Part shown: one piece after another, positions 1 through 7,214 of the stretch
How positions within the stretch are numbered: position 1 is the stretch's first letter
Layout: every line of letters starts with the position of its first letter
Virus record (IMG/VR): IMGVR_UViG_3300030382_001896
Location: 1 to 28,059 of that record
DNA length: 28,059 nt
From: a virus
Strand: one strand, 5' to 3'
Translations under genes and position numbers: made by a program
The notes under the pieces: generated by a model
What the model was told of the DNA's origin: nothing
Databases searched by the model: none
The model's input: only the letters and a program-made list of their open reading frames with translations

Positions 1-106
1 AATCTTCGTAAATTTCGCCCCAACCATTTGTTGCATTTGTAGAACCTTGTCCAAATCCTATCGTGTTGTTAATTGCTGCTTGTCCCCATCCGTTTGTTAC
101 TGCCAT
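1..106 (-). CDS. Tail-fibre-like protein, N-terminal fragment
   Basis: The 5' end of a gene that runs off the left edge; about 35 residues are visible, starting at the ATG at 106-104. The peptide contains a repeated NGWG motif (residues 5-8 and 28-31) with the Gly/Asn/Thr-rich stretch INNTIGFGQGSTNAT between them. Such short NGWG modules are, as I recall, typical of tail-fibre or appendage proteins of Bacteroidota phages. It starts 10 nt after the stop of the upstream structural gene, so it belongs to the late operon. The assignment rests on composition and position only. Confidence 0.5.
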   Translation of the reverse strand, partial: MAVTNGWGQAAINNTIGFGQGSTNATNGWGEIYED

Positions 107-115
107 TTTAATTTT

Positions 116-556
116 TTAAGTTGTTATGTCGCCTTTTAAATACCATTCGTCAGTACCCCTTTTTATTAAAGTACCCATTGCATATTGTGCAGCTAGTTTC
201 GTCTTTGCGCCACTTGAACGTAAAGTTACACCAACACCAGCTACAACCGTAGTTTGTCCAGCGCCTAATTGACTAATCAAAATTTGTGTGCCTACTGGAA
301 AAGCCACAGAACTATTTGGTGGTATCGTCAAATTATTTGCACTTCCGTTTTCCATTTCAACAAGTCTATTTGCATCAGCTAAAACCAAAACATAACTTGC
401 ACCCTCTTTGTTAAGTTCTATTTGTCTTAATTCCGTTCCAGTTAAATACTTTGAATCGTAACCACCAGCACCGTCAGATTTACTTATCATAAATAAATCC
501 GTGTCTTCTACAAATGTTCCTTTAGCTGTTAGCTGTGATATTTTCTTTTCTGCCAT
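116..556 (-). CDS. Virion structural protein, probably tail-fibre/appendage associated
   Basis: A 146-aa protein. The N-terminus (MAEKKISQLTAKGTF) resembles the opening of many small phage structural proteins that anchor appendages. The second half is Gly/Ser/Thr/Val-rich and predicted all-beta, with IPPNSSVAFPVGTQILI around residues 78-94 and a C-terminal GTLIKRGTDEWYLKGDI pattern. Proteins of this shape (a beta-rich module ending in a W-x-L-x-G motif) are common at the tips of phage tails. It lies between a connector-like gene and an NGWG-repeat gene at the end of the structural cluster. No catalytic motif is visible. Confidence 0.5.
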   Translation of the reverse strand: MAEKKISQLTAKGTFVEDTDLFMISKSDGAGGYDSKYLTGTELRQIELNKEGASYVLVLADANRLVEMENGSANNLTIPPNSSVAFPVGTQILISQLGAGQTTVVAGVGVTLRSSGAKTKLAAQYAMGTLIKRGTDEWYLKGDITT

Positions 557-631
557 TTTGCTTTAAGTATTTTTTTAACTTTATTATGTTTGTTAGTTTT
601 GGTTTGTAGTTTTTTAAGTTTCGTGTTTTTC

Positions 632-1132
632 TCATATATACCAATTCGTGTTATTTACGTCTGAACTAGGTGAAAAATCACTCCCAGTATTCGAAGTGTA
701 TTCAGGAAATAAAGACGAATTATTACATAAATAATCCACACATCTACTTGCATAATGTTCAGCTATTTTTCGTTCTGCTGCTATAAGCTTTTCTAGTTCG
801 TCTTGATCTATAATAGAACTATTTTCGGAATTATGTTTATATATTCCATTGTTTGAAATTGTTACACCACTAAACGGTAAATATTCCACCATACTAAAAT
901 GCACTAACATAGGTTTTACGTAAGTTTCTACTAGTGTTTGATAGTTGCCAGTTAATGAACCACCAGCAATGTCACTTTTTACCTTTTCTAGTAAGTCCGT
1001 ACCTAAGTAATTAAGTACGTGGATTTGTTGTGCAATATATATAAATTGTATAAACTTATCTACGTCTAAATTTCCATTTAAAGCCGTGTACTTTACTATG
1101 TCATTTCGTGATATTAATAAAACATTTGCCAT
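632..1132 (-). CDS. Head-tail connector-like structural protein (DUF6712-like)
   Basis: A 166-aa, mostly helical protein. Its N-terminus (LLISRNDIVKYTALNGNLD, residues 5-23) followed by DKFIQFIYIAQQIHVLNYLGTDLLEK matches my memory of the DUF6712 family of Bacteroidota phages, which sits beside the portal and is thought to act as a head-tail connector or adaptor. The gene starts one base after the portal gene's stop, as expected for that role. The C-terminus is Ser/Asn-rich and ends NNTNWYI. The family match is from recall, not a search. Confidence 0.55.
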   Translation of the reverse strand: MANVLLISRNDIVKYTALNGNLDVDKFIQFIYIAQQIHVLNYLGTDLLEKVKSDIAGGSLTGNYQTLVETYVKPMLVHFSMVEYLPFSGVTISNNGIYKHNSENSSIIDQDELEKLIAAERKIAEHYASRCVDYLCNNSSLFPEYTSNTGSDFSPSSDVNNTNWYI

Positions 1133-1133
1133 T

Positions 1134-2948
1134 TTAATTTTCGTTTACTGGTGTAGTGAAGTTCTTAGGTTCTAAGAATCCACGATTTCGCATTTCCCTT
1201 GTTCTTTTAGCTACTTTATTACTATTTTTTAAAACTCCTTTCTTAGGGTCATAACCGTATTTTAGTATTCGTCTTTGTGCTATTTTTTTTGTTGTTTTTT
1301 TGTCGTAAATATCAAACTCTGTTCCTTCATAAGAAACATATACTTGTCTATTCCATCTATGCCTACAAGAACCACCACCTTTGTAAATCCAAATTGAATA
1401 AGTGTCTGCCCCTTTAGCACCCCATCCTGGATTAACTGGTGACGATTTCATTCTTTGTATGTCTTCTTTTCTATATATTTTTTCTGCTGCTATCATTTCA
1501 CGACAAAATTCCCTTGTATTATCGTCAACCGTTCCAGCGTATACATATCTAGTGTAAAACTTAAAATCTCCATCTTTTCCAACTATGTCTTGTCTACTTT
1601 TTGCGTTAGGGAAAGCCATTCCACTTGTAACAAAACTATAAGCTTTAGATAACACACTTTTTGGCTTGTTAGCTTTTTCGATAATAGCGTCTAGTGCTTC
1701 TTCGTTGTCGTAGTCTACTTCGCTTTCGTCTATTAGAATCCAATTGTCAGGAACATCTTCGCCAAATTCCGATAGTTTTTCTACTAGTTCTTTATCGCTT
1801 TCTTCTTGTTCTTTACTAAAACTATATCCAGTTTCTTCTTCTACTATTTCGTCTTTATAACCGTCTAAGTCTTTAAATTCTAACGGTTGTAACGTCTTAA
1901 AATAAAGTTTTAATGTTATACCATTAAATGCAAGTATTTTGTCAATAGCGTCTATTAAAACACCTTGTATTGGTTTGACAACCATATTTTCAAATAGTAT
2001 AGAACTATTTTTAAGTTCATCGGCATTTGAACTAAAGCCATTTGCATTTGCAATTCCAAATAATAATGGTGATACTACGTTATGCGAACACATTAATTTT
2101 TCTCTGCACATTGTCGCAAGTGCGTTATAATGGTCTGGGGCGTCATTTAGTTGTATATCGTCTATTGTAGTCTTACTTGTTTCGTCAGCATTGAACGCTA
2201 CTATAACTTTTTGTCCTTGACTTCCAGTAAGCTTTGACATTACCTTATTAGCTATTATACTTTGTTGTTCTTCCGTCGGAATACCATTTGAAAAGTTAAC
2301 TACCTTTGTGCCACTAAAACCGTTTTGAACTTCGTTAATTAAGTAGTCTGCAATTTCTTCTTCTAGTGTTGCGTAAGCTATACCACCTTGATAGTCTACA
2401 CAACCGAAGTATTTCATTCCTACCGTGTAGTTTTTGAAACATAATATTTCGACTTTTTCGGTTGAACTACCAAAAGACGGAATACGTTTTGGAACAAACT
2501 TCTTTGTATCTTGCCAGTTATCACTATAATAGTAAGCTTCTATTCTGCCTTCAGAATTACACTTTTCAGGTGCAATTAATTGTATAGGCATATGATAAAC
2601 TTTAATAATTTTTTTATGATCTTTAGAATAGTGAACTTGAAAAGCTGCTTGTCCTAGCATTTTAAAGTCTAGTATTACTTTTTTTAGTTCGTCTTTTTCT
2701 AATAAAGTAATTAGCTGTGCGTATTCATTTGGCTTTTTAGATGCGTCTAATGCACTTATTCCTTTTCCGTAAACAAACTTGCTAATATTGTTTATTATTG
2801 CGTTATTGGTTGCGCTATTCTTATACCTATCTATTAGAAAATCATAATAAGAATTATTCTCACCGTAAGTAACGTAATTTTTTCTATTACTTTCGACTAT
2901 TTCTGGCGCTTCGTAAGCTGCTAAATTTAAAACGTGTAAATTACTCAT
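1134..2948 (-). CDS. Portal protein with a Cys/His-containing C-terminal domain
   Basis: A 604-aa protein. Residues 1 to about 370 have portal character: an early YDFLIDRYKNSATNNAIINNISKF helix region, FKMLGQAAFQVHY, a PIQLIAPEKC segment, and a helical stretch near SPLLFGIANANGFSSNADE that resembles the clip/stem region. Residues about 460-540 carry a second domain with YAGTVDDNTREFCREM, NPGWGAKGADTYSIWIYKG and GGSCRHRWNR, resembling the MuF-type minor head domain often fused to Bacteroidota portals. It forms the 12-subunit ring for DNA entry and exit at the capsid vertex (family knowledge). It overlaps the upstream 110-aa gene by 8 nt. An acidic stretch at residues 375-425 may be a linker. 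Confidence 0.75.
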   Translation of the reverse strand: MSNLHVLNLAAYEAPEIVESNRKNYVTYGENNSYYDFLIDRYKNSATNNAIINNISKFVYGKGISALDASKKPNEYAQLITLLEKDELKKVILDFKMLGQAAFQVHYSKDHKKIIKVYHMPIQLIAPEKCNSEGRIEAYYYSDNWQDTKKFVPKRIPSFGSSTEKVEILCFKNYTVGMKYFGCVDYQGGIAYATLEEEIADYLINEVQNGFSGTKVVNFSNGIPTEEQQSIIANKVMSKLTGSQGQKVIVAFNADETSKTTIDDIQLNDAPDHYNALATMCREKLMCSHNVVSPLLFGIANANGFSSNADELKNSSILFENMVVKPIQGVLIDAIDKILAFNGITLKLYFKTLQPLEFKDLDGYKDEIVEEETGYSFSKEQEESDKELVEKLSEFGEDVPDNWILIDESEVDYDNEEALDAIIEKANKPKSVLSKAYSFVTSGMAFPNAKSRQDIVGKDGDFKFYTRYVYAGTVDDNTREFCREMIAAEKIYRKEDIQRMKSSPVNPGWGAKGADTYSIWIYKGGGSCRHRWNRQVYVSYEGTEFDIYDKKTTKKIAQRRILKYGYDPKKGVLKNSNKVAKRTREMRNRGFLEPKNFTTPVNEN

Positions 2949-3273
2949 ACATTATAAAATCGTTAGTTGTTGTGTGTTGCGTGTAATTATTATTATTAAC
3001 GCTATATGTGCTTACCGTTTGGTCAGTACAAAATATTTTTCCTTTAAATACTACGTCACTTCCATTTCTAACTTCAAAAGTGTAAAATCTTCCTTCTATT
3101 AAAGTAAAACTAGCCGTGATAGTTTCGTAGTAGTCGTTAGAAGCTGAAGAAGTTATAGAAATAGTTGAAGTCGTGTTTGTGCTTTCATCGGTAACATATA
3201 ATCCATCGTAAGTTAAAGAACGTGGAATAAACGAAAAAGTTTGTGCTGAAGTTGACGTTGTTAATATTACCAT
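2941..3273 (-). CDS. Small beta-rich virion protein of unknown role
   Basis: A 110-aa protein rich in Ser, Thr and Asn, with alternating hydrophobic residues that predict beta strands (SLTYDGLYVTD, ITASFTLIEGRFYTFEVRNG). No signal peptide, cysteine cluster or catalytic motif is seen. It heads the portal sub-cluster: its ATG lies 3 nt downstream of the TAGTTATATA element and about 58 nt beyond an intrinsic terminator, and its 3' end overlaps the portal start by 8 nt. Its place and composition suggest a small head or tail decoration protein; I do not recognise a named family. Confidence 0.55.
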   Translation of the reverse strand: MVILTTSTSAQTFSFIPRSLTYDGLYVTDESTNTTSTISITSSASNDYYETITASFTLIEGRFYTFEVRNGSDVVFKGKIFCTDQTVSTYSVNNNNYTQHTTTNDFIMYE

Positions 3274-3276
3274 ACT

Positions 3277-3311
3277 TATATAACTATTTTTCGTGTTTTT
3301 GTTTCGTATTG
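3277..3311 (-). promoter_or_regulatory. Late-promoter-like element (ACAA-N12-TAGTTATATA)
   Basis: On the minus strand, CAATACGAAACAA (3311-3299) is followed by 12 nt and TAGTTATATA (3286-3277), then AGT and the ATG at 3273. The upstream box matches 10 of 13 bases of the identical box found at 6100-6088 and 7214-7202. The element sits just downstream of a terminator, where a promoter would be needed. An AAACACGAA motif lies inside the spacer. Promoter function is inferred. Confidence 0.55.
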
Positions 3312-3330
3312 TAAAATACTTATTTTAAAT

Positions 3331-3358
3331 AAAAAAAGTGGTTACCGAAATAACCACC
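3331..3358 (-). terminator. Intrinsic terminator after the tube-like gene
   Basis: On the minus strand a perfect 7-bp stem, TAACCAC paired with GTGGTTA (plus-strand arms 3338-3344 and 3351-3357, 6-nt loop), is followed directly by seven Ts (3337-3331). It lies between the stop at 3409 and the start at 3273, so it should end or attenuate transcription after the capsid/tube genes. Confidence 0.85.
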
Positions 3359-3408
3359 TTAAAACACAAGTATAGAAAGAAAGATAAAATTCTATTTTGT
3401 TGTAATCA

Positions 3409-3969
3409 CTAAGATTCTACTATCGTTATTGAACCACCCATTAAAGTATCTAATTCTGAAACGGTAGTGCAATTAATAAAGTTAGCTGGAAGTTCTTCTT
3501 GCGCTGTAAATGTTAATCCGTAACCATTGAAGTCCCCAAGGGCACTCCCAGAACTGATATTTCCAGCCGTTAAATCACATCCGTTGTCTAATCCTAACAA
3601 GAACCATTGGTCACCTCGACAATGAACAATTATACGTGGTCTTCCATAAGAAATCAGCTTCACATTCTTCGTAGTTTTAACATCTTGTCTTTTAAGCTGA
3701 ACGGTTAACGTCTGCTCGAACCACGTTGTTCCGTTTTCACGTGAACTATTAATCGTTTGTTCAAAGCTGTTATTTCCTTTTAATTCAAATTTATAAAGAT
3801 CGATAGCACCAGCAGCGATTGCTGTTATTTGGTCGGTGTTTTCACTCGTGCCGTATGTCGTTACTGCTGGAAAATCTAAATCTCCGTAATTGATTAAATA
3901 AATTGCGTGGATTCCTGAAACGGCATCTTTACATTGTTCCGTTCTTCCTCCTATAATATCACAAGCCAT
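3409..3969 (-). CDS. Putative major tail (tube) protein
   Basis: A 186-aa protein. It opens MACDIIGGRTEQCKDAVSGIHAIYLINYGD, contains NNSFEQTINSSRENGTTWFEQTL (residues about 66-88) and later DQWFLLGLDNGCDLTAGN and GYGLTFTAQEE. This order of motifs is what I remember for abundant tail-tube-like proteins of Bacteroidota siphophages. It lies directly downstream of the major capsid gene, flanked on both sides by hairpins, which suits a highly expressed unit with its own transcript boundaries. Four cysteines are present but with no metal-site spacing. The tube role is an inference. Confidence 0.55.
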   Translation of the reverse strand: MACDIIGGRTEQCKDAVSGIHAIYLINYGDLDFPAVTTYGTSENTDQITAIAAGAIDLYKFELKGNNSFEQTINSSRENGTTWFEQTLTVQLKRQDVKTTKNVKLISYGRPRIIVHCRGDQWFLLGLDNGCDLTAGNISSGSALGDFNGYGLTFTAQEELPANFINCTTVSELDTLMGGSITIVES

Positions 3970-3997
3970 TATTTAAGTTTTTTTTGTTTAACAATAA

Positions 3998-4017
3998 GTG
4001 GGGTTTTTACACCCCAC
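3998..4017 (-). terminator. GC-rich hairpin, probable attenuator after the capsid gene
   Basis: A 7-bp perfect stem (GTGGGGT with ACCCCAC, 6-nt loop) lies in the 59-nt gap between the capsid gene stop (4029) and the next start (3969). On the minus strand it is followed by TTATTGTT, a broken U-tract, so termination is probably partial, or the hairpin may stabilise the capsid mRNA 3' end. It is the most GC-rich hairpin I noticed. Confidence 0.55.
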
Positions 4018-4028
4018 CACTAATTATC

Positions 4029-4949
4029 TTATGCGTAAATAACTACGTCGGAATTAACTCCCATAGCTACTGCTGCTGTAAATCTCATAATTACACGAAC
4101 ATTTTGTGAACCGTCAAGGTCACTCATATCTAGTAATTTAACTTCGTTAGCGTCATTTAGCAAACCAGTTCCAAAGAACATATTTGACTTCTGCGCTGCC
4201 ATCATTGAATTAGCTGGAAGACCTTGCGCTACGGCTATTTTAATACCGTCAAAGCTAAGTTCACCACCATTGAACCAAGATGTTCCTTTGTTGTCAACAC
4301 CAGCACCACCGATAGTTGCTACGAAACCACCTAAAGCACGGATGTAATGTCTTGCCACTCCTGGCGCTACATAGATAACTAAATCTTCTTTTCCGTAAAC
4401 TGCTGCTGGTATTGCGTCTACTACTTTTCCTAGTTCGTCAATAACGTTAGTTGCAGTTACTGTTGTTCCAGTTACAGCTACACAACCTGAACCACCTGCC
4501 GTTGCTAATGTGTAAAATCCGTCAAATTCTCCAGCCGTTGCATTAACACCATTCCAAATAGTATTTTCTATTTGTTCAGCTACTTTCGCTGCCGTGTGTG
4601 CAATGATGAAATCTGACAAGCTTGGTGCAAGATGATCAAACGCACTAAAACCCATTTGTTCAGCTTCCCAAGAATTTACTAAGTCTTTTTTACAAACTTC
4701 GTAATTTACTTGGAACTCCTCTGGTTGGATAATTTTCTCACTCAAAGTTAATGTTCCACTTGCTGTGTAGTCGCAAGTTGCATCTGCTACGATGCTTCCT
4801 AATGCACCTACTTGTAAAACACTTTTATATTTTACGTTTGGTAATACTGTGATTAGACCTTTGTCTAAAGTTGATGCTGAAAGTAAAGCCGCAGACAAAT
4901 ATTTACCTGAAAACTCACCAGCATACGTTGAAGTTAATGATACGCTCAT
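4029..4949 (-). CDS. Major capsid protein
   Basis: A 306-aa protein of the length and character of HK97-fold capsid proteins from Bacteroidota phages. Visible are an N-arm rich in Ser and Ala, a strand region with ATCDYTASGTLTLSEK, the E-loop-like IIQPEEFQVNYEVCKKDLV (residues about 94-112), an A-domain helix around AAKVAEQIENTIWNG, FDGFYTLATAGG, and a C-terminal beta segment (SQNVRVIMRFTAAVAMGVNSDVVIYA). It follows a Glu-rich scaffold-like gene and an XkdF-like protease lies upstream, which is the usual capsid-assembly order. A strong hairpin follows the stop. It assembles the icosahedral shell. Confidence 0.8.
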   Translation of the reverse strand: MSVSLTSTYAGEFSGKYLSAALLSASTLDKGLITVLPNVKYKSVLQVGALGSIVADATCDYTASGTLTLSEKIIQPEEFQVNYEVCKKDLVNSWEAEQMGFSAFDHLAPSLSDFIIAHTAAKVAEQIENTIWNGVNATAGEFDGFYTLATAGGSGCVAVTGTTVTATNVIDELGKVVDAIPAAVYGKEDLVIYVAPGVARHYIRALGGFVATIGGAGVDNKGTSWFNGGELSFDGIKIAVAQGLPANSMMAAQKSNMFFGTGLLNDANEVKLLDMSDLDGSQNVRVIMRFTAAVAMGVNSDVVIYA

Positions 4950-4973
4950 TTTTTTTTATTTTTAATTAATAAT

Positions 4974-5597
4974 TTATTTACTTAATTTTTTCATTACCCT
5001 ATCTAAAGTTGTTTCACTTCTATTTTGTGAATACTTAAACCCGTCAATTACTTTTGAATTTTCAGGATTGTGAACTATTGGATTTGTTTCTTCTATTTCT
5101 TTTAGTTCTACTTCGGAAGTTACTTCTTTAATTTCTTCTTCTTTATTCGTGTTTTCAACTGCTTTTAGTTTTAGATCTTCCATTTCTTTTTTCAAAGATT
5201 CGTTTTCTTTTTGAAGCTTTTCGATTTCAGAAAAATAAGATTCTTTAGTAACGGATTCAACAACTTTTTTAGGTGTTGTTGTTTCTTCTTTAGCTTCTAC
5301 TTCTTCTTCAGGTTCTACAACTTCTTCTACTTCTTCTTCTTTCTTTTCTTCTTTTACTTCAGCAATAATCCCTTCTTCTGAAACTACTAAAACACGTTTA
5401 TCTTCTAACGTGTATTCACCTACTGGAAGTGCTACTTTTCCGTCTTCCGTTATAATTACGATTTCATCACCAGCAGCAAAGTCTTCACTTTCTACGATTG
5501 TTAAACCGTCTTCAAGTTTCATTTGTGCAAGTCTTACTTCTTCGCTTTCAACACCTAAAAGTGTTTTTATCTTTGTCAAAATTTCAGTTGTATTCAT
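4974..5597 (-). CDS. Scaffold-like capsid assembly protein
   Basis: A 207-aa protein directly upstream of the capsid gene. Residues 28-80 form a small beta module (LTIVESEDFAAGDEIVII, LPVGEYTLEDKRVLVV). Residues 80-125 are an almost continuous Glu/Lys/Val tract, 120-170 a predicted coiled coil (EKLQKENESLKKEMEDLKLKA), and the C-terminus ends YSQNRSETTLDRVMKKLSK. A disordered acidic middle, coiled coil and basic C-terminal tail are typical of phage scaffolding proteins, whose C-terminus binds capsid subunits. It could instead be a decoration-protein precursor. A run of TTC/TTCTTC repeats on the plus strand (about 5280-5350) encodes the Glu tract. Confidence 0.6.
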   Translation of the reverse strand: MNTTEILTKIKTLLGVESEEVRLAQMKLEDGLTIVESEDFAAGDEIVIITEDGKVALPVGEYTLEDKRVLVVSEEGIIAEVKEEKKEEEVEEVVEPEEEVEAKEETTTPKKVVESVTKESYFSEIEKLQKENESLKKEMEDLKLKAVENTNKEEEIKEVTSEVELKEIEETNPIVHNPENSKVIDGFKYSQNRSETTLDRVMKKLSK

Positions 5598-5621
5598 TTT
5601 TTTATTTTTTTAATAATAATT

Positions 5622-6062
5622 TTATCCATATTTTTCATCATACCTATCTTCAATTTCATTTGTGATAGTTATTAACCTGGTGTAAGACTTGTCCCATTCT
5701 TTATAGTTTTTTATATCGCTTACATTTAGTCCTAATTCTTTGACTGCTTTTTCTATTTTTTCAGAAGTAGTGTCCATTTCACGCTTTAGTTTATCTGCAC
5801 TTTTAGATTCTCTTAAAAGCTTGTCGTATTTTTTTTCAACACGTTTTTTTGTTTCTTCTAATTCCGTTTGTAATTTATATAATTTTAGTTCTTCACCACC
5901 AGCATCGTCTATTCCAGAATTAATAGATTTAATTAAATCTTGCGCTTTACTTTTTTGAGCATTTAAATCATCTACTAAACCTAACTCAATTTTTTGACTT
6001 TCTAAATTCGTTTTTTCTTCTTTAGAAAATAAACGATTGTAAACAGATTTTTGTGTGTTCAT
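5622..6062 (-). CDS. Coiled-coil head-assembly protein, paralogue of 6263..6598
   Basis: A 146-aa helical protein with coiled coil from about residue 45 to 110. Its N-terminus, M-x-T-x-K-x-VYN-x-LFSK followed by T-x-LE-x-x-KIELGL, is clearly shared with the 111-aa product at 6263-6598, as is a DAGG motif (about residues 52-55), so the two are paralogues. It has its own late-promoter-like element 3 nt upstream of the ATG. Its place between protease and scaffold genes suggests a role in prohead assembly. No enzyme motif is present. Confidence 0.65.
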   Translation of the reverse strand: MNTQKSVYNRLFSKEEKTNLESQKIELGLVDDLNAQKSKAQDLIKSINSGIDDAGGEELKLYKLQTELEETKKRVEKKYDKLLRESKSADKLKREMDTTSEKIEKAVKELGLNVSDIKNYKEWDKSYTRLITITNEIEDRYDEKYG

Positions 6063-6065
6063 AAC

Positions 6066-6100
6066 TATATAACTATTTAATTTTTGTTTGTTGCGTTTTC
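6066..6100 (-). promoter_or_regulatory. Late-promoter-like element (ACAA-N12-TAGTTATATA)
   Basis: GAAAACGCAACAA (6100-6088), a 12-nt spacer, then TAGTTATATA (6075-6066), GTT and the ATG at 6062. The 13-base upstream box and the spacing are identical to the copy at 7180-7214, although the flanking DNA differs. Confidence 0.6.
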
Positions 6101-6103
6101 AAA

Positions 6104-6259
6104 TTATACTTTGCCTATTCCTTGTGCGTGTATTGTGCCATCGCAGCAGTCTACGTGATAAGTATTGTCTTCACATAAACAACCACGTCTACTTCCTTTT
6201 GGTGAAGTTCTACTTGGTGTTGTGTTCTTCCTTGTTCGTGTTTTTTTAGCTTTTGGCAT
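6104..6259 (-). CDS. Small Cys-rich conserved phage protein
   Basis: A 51-aa protein. The first 25 residues are very basic (KAKKTRTRKN, KGSRRG); the second half is GCLCEDNTYHVDCCDGTIHAQGIG, with CxC at residues 27-29 and a CC pair at 38-39. The C-terminal CCDG-x-x-x-AQGIG pattern is one I recall from small proteins in the structural regions of flavobacterial phages; its role is unknown. Four cysteines plus a histidine could bind a metal. The gene sits between the two coiled-coil paralogues, starting 4 nt after the upstream stop. Confidence 0.7.
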   Translation of the reverse strand: MPKAKKTRTRKNTTPSRTSPKGSRRGCLCEDNTYHVDCCDGTIHAQGIGKV

Positions 6260-6262
6260 TTA

Positions 6263-6598
6263 TTATAAACTTTCTAATTTTTGTAATTGTGTTTTAAATT
6301 CTTTTAATGCTTGTTCAGATTTATTTTCTAATTGCATTAACGCTTTATCTGTAATGCCTAAATCTTGTGCTTTTTTAATAGTGTCTTTTATTTTTTTATT
6401 TACTTTTTCAAGTAAAGAAACATTTTTAGAAAGTGATTGTTTTGCTTTTAGAATAAAACCACCAGCATCGGAAGCCTTACTGTTGTATTCTCTAAACTCA
6501 GCTTGTAACACTTGAATTAAACCAAGTTCAATTTTATGCGTTTCTAATTCCGTCTTTTTACTGAATAGTCCGTTATAAACTGCTTTCTTTGTAATCAT
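6263..6598 (-). CDS. Coiled-coil head-assembly protein, paralogue of 5622..6062
   Basis: A 111-aa helical protein (MITKKAVYNGLFSK, then TELETHKIELGL) with a heptad-rich middle (residues about 50-110). It shares its N-terminal motif and the DAGG motif (residues 44-47) with the 146-aa protein two genes downstream. The ATG overlaps the stop of the protease-like gene (ATGA), which implies coupled translation. It is probably a virion or scaffold component; no catalytic residues are seen. Confidence 0.65.
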   Translation of the reverse strand: MITKKAVYNGLFSKKTELETHKIELGLIQVLQAEFREYNSKASDAGGFILKAKQSLSKNVSLLEKVNKKIKDTIKKAQDLGITDKALMQLENKSEQALKEFKTQLQKLESL

Positions 6599-7176
6599 AT
6601 TTTTTTAATTAAGTCTTTTATTTCTTCTATTATTTCTTCGTTAGTAAGTTGTTTATTAGCTTCAACTTTTTCTGCAAAATATCCTTCTATACTAAATCCT
6701 TTAATTTCTTTTTCTTTAACCTTGTTCCAAACTTCTTCGTTGTCTACCTTCATAGTAATAAACCACGTTCCTACTTCAGCATTAAAGCCGTATAAAGCAC
6801 TTTTGTCTTTTTTAGTGTCTTCGACTATCCAGCTTTCAACTACCGTCATACCTTCAATTTTTTTAGTGTGTTCGATAGTAGCGTTATTTTGATTTGAACT
6901 TTTTAAGAATAGTTGCGAAGCTTTTCTAATAGTATCTTTGCTAAAAAATATGTAATATTCTTCATTCGTCTTTTCGTTACGTCTATAAATTTGTTTCTTA
7001 GGAACTAAAGCTGCACCCATTAATAAACGTTTTTCTTCGTCTATTGTTTTAAGTTCAATTTCGTGTTTTTTTAGTGCTACCCAGTTTTCTTCGATTGCTG
7101 GATTTTCAACTACGCTTACGGCATCTATTCCAGCGTTATCATCGTCTTCGTTCAATACTAGTTCAACTATTCTCAT
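6595..7176 (-). CDS. XkdF-like prohead protease / phage serine protease
   Basis: A 193-aa protein. Key stretches are LLMGAALVPKKQIYRR (residues 51-66), ATIEHTKK (His103) and GFSIEGYF (Ser162), the His and Ser expected for the catalytic pair of the herpes/HK97-like prohead protease fold used by XkdF-type proteins. The N-terminal VENPAIEENW motif is also typical of the family. It would trim scaffold or capsid during maturation. It has its own late-promoter-like element 3 nt upstream of the ATG and starts 21 nt after the tape-measure stop. Confidence 0.7.
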   Translation of the reverse strand: MRIVELVLNEDDDNAGIDAVSVVENPAIEENWVALKKHEIELKTIDEEKRLLMGAALVPKKQIYRRNEKTNEEYYIFFSKDTIRKASQLFLKSSNQNNATIEHTKKIEGMTVVESWIVEDTKKDKSALYGFNAEVGTWFITMKVDNEEVWNKVKEKEIKGFSIEGYFAEKVEANKQLTNEEIIEEIKDLIKKI

Positions 7177-7179
7177 ACC

Positions 7180-7214
7180 TATATAACTAAATAAAATTAA
7201 ATTGTTGCGTTTTC
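7180..7214 (-). promoter_or_regulatory. Late-promoter-like element (ACAA-N12-TAGTTATATA)
   Basis: GAAAACGCAACAA (7214-7202) lies inside the last codons of the tape-measure gene. A 12-nt spacer is followed by TAGTTATATA (7189-7180), GGT and the ATG at 7176. The box and spacing are the same as at 6066-6100. Confidence 0.6.

Noticed and set aside
5280-5350. TTC-rich low-complexity tract resembling a microsatellite.
   Set aside because: It encodes the Glu-rich tract of the scaffold-like protein with mixed codons and needs no separate explanation.
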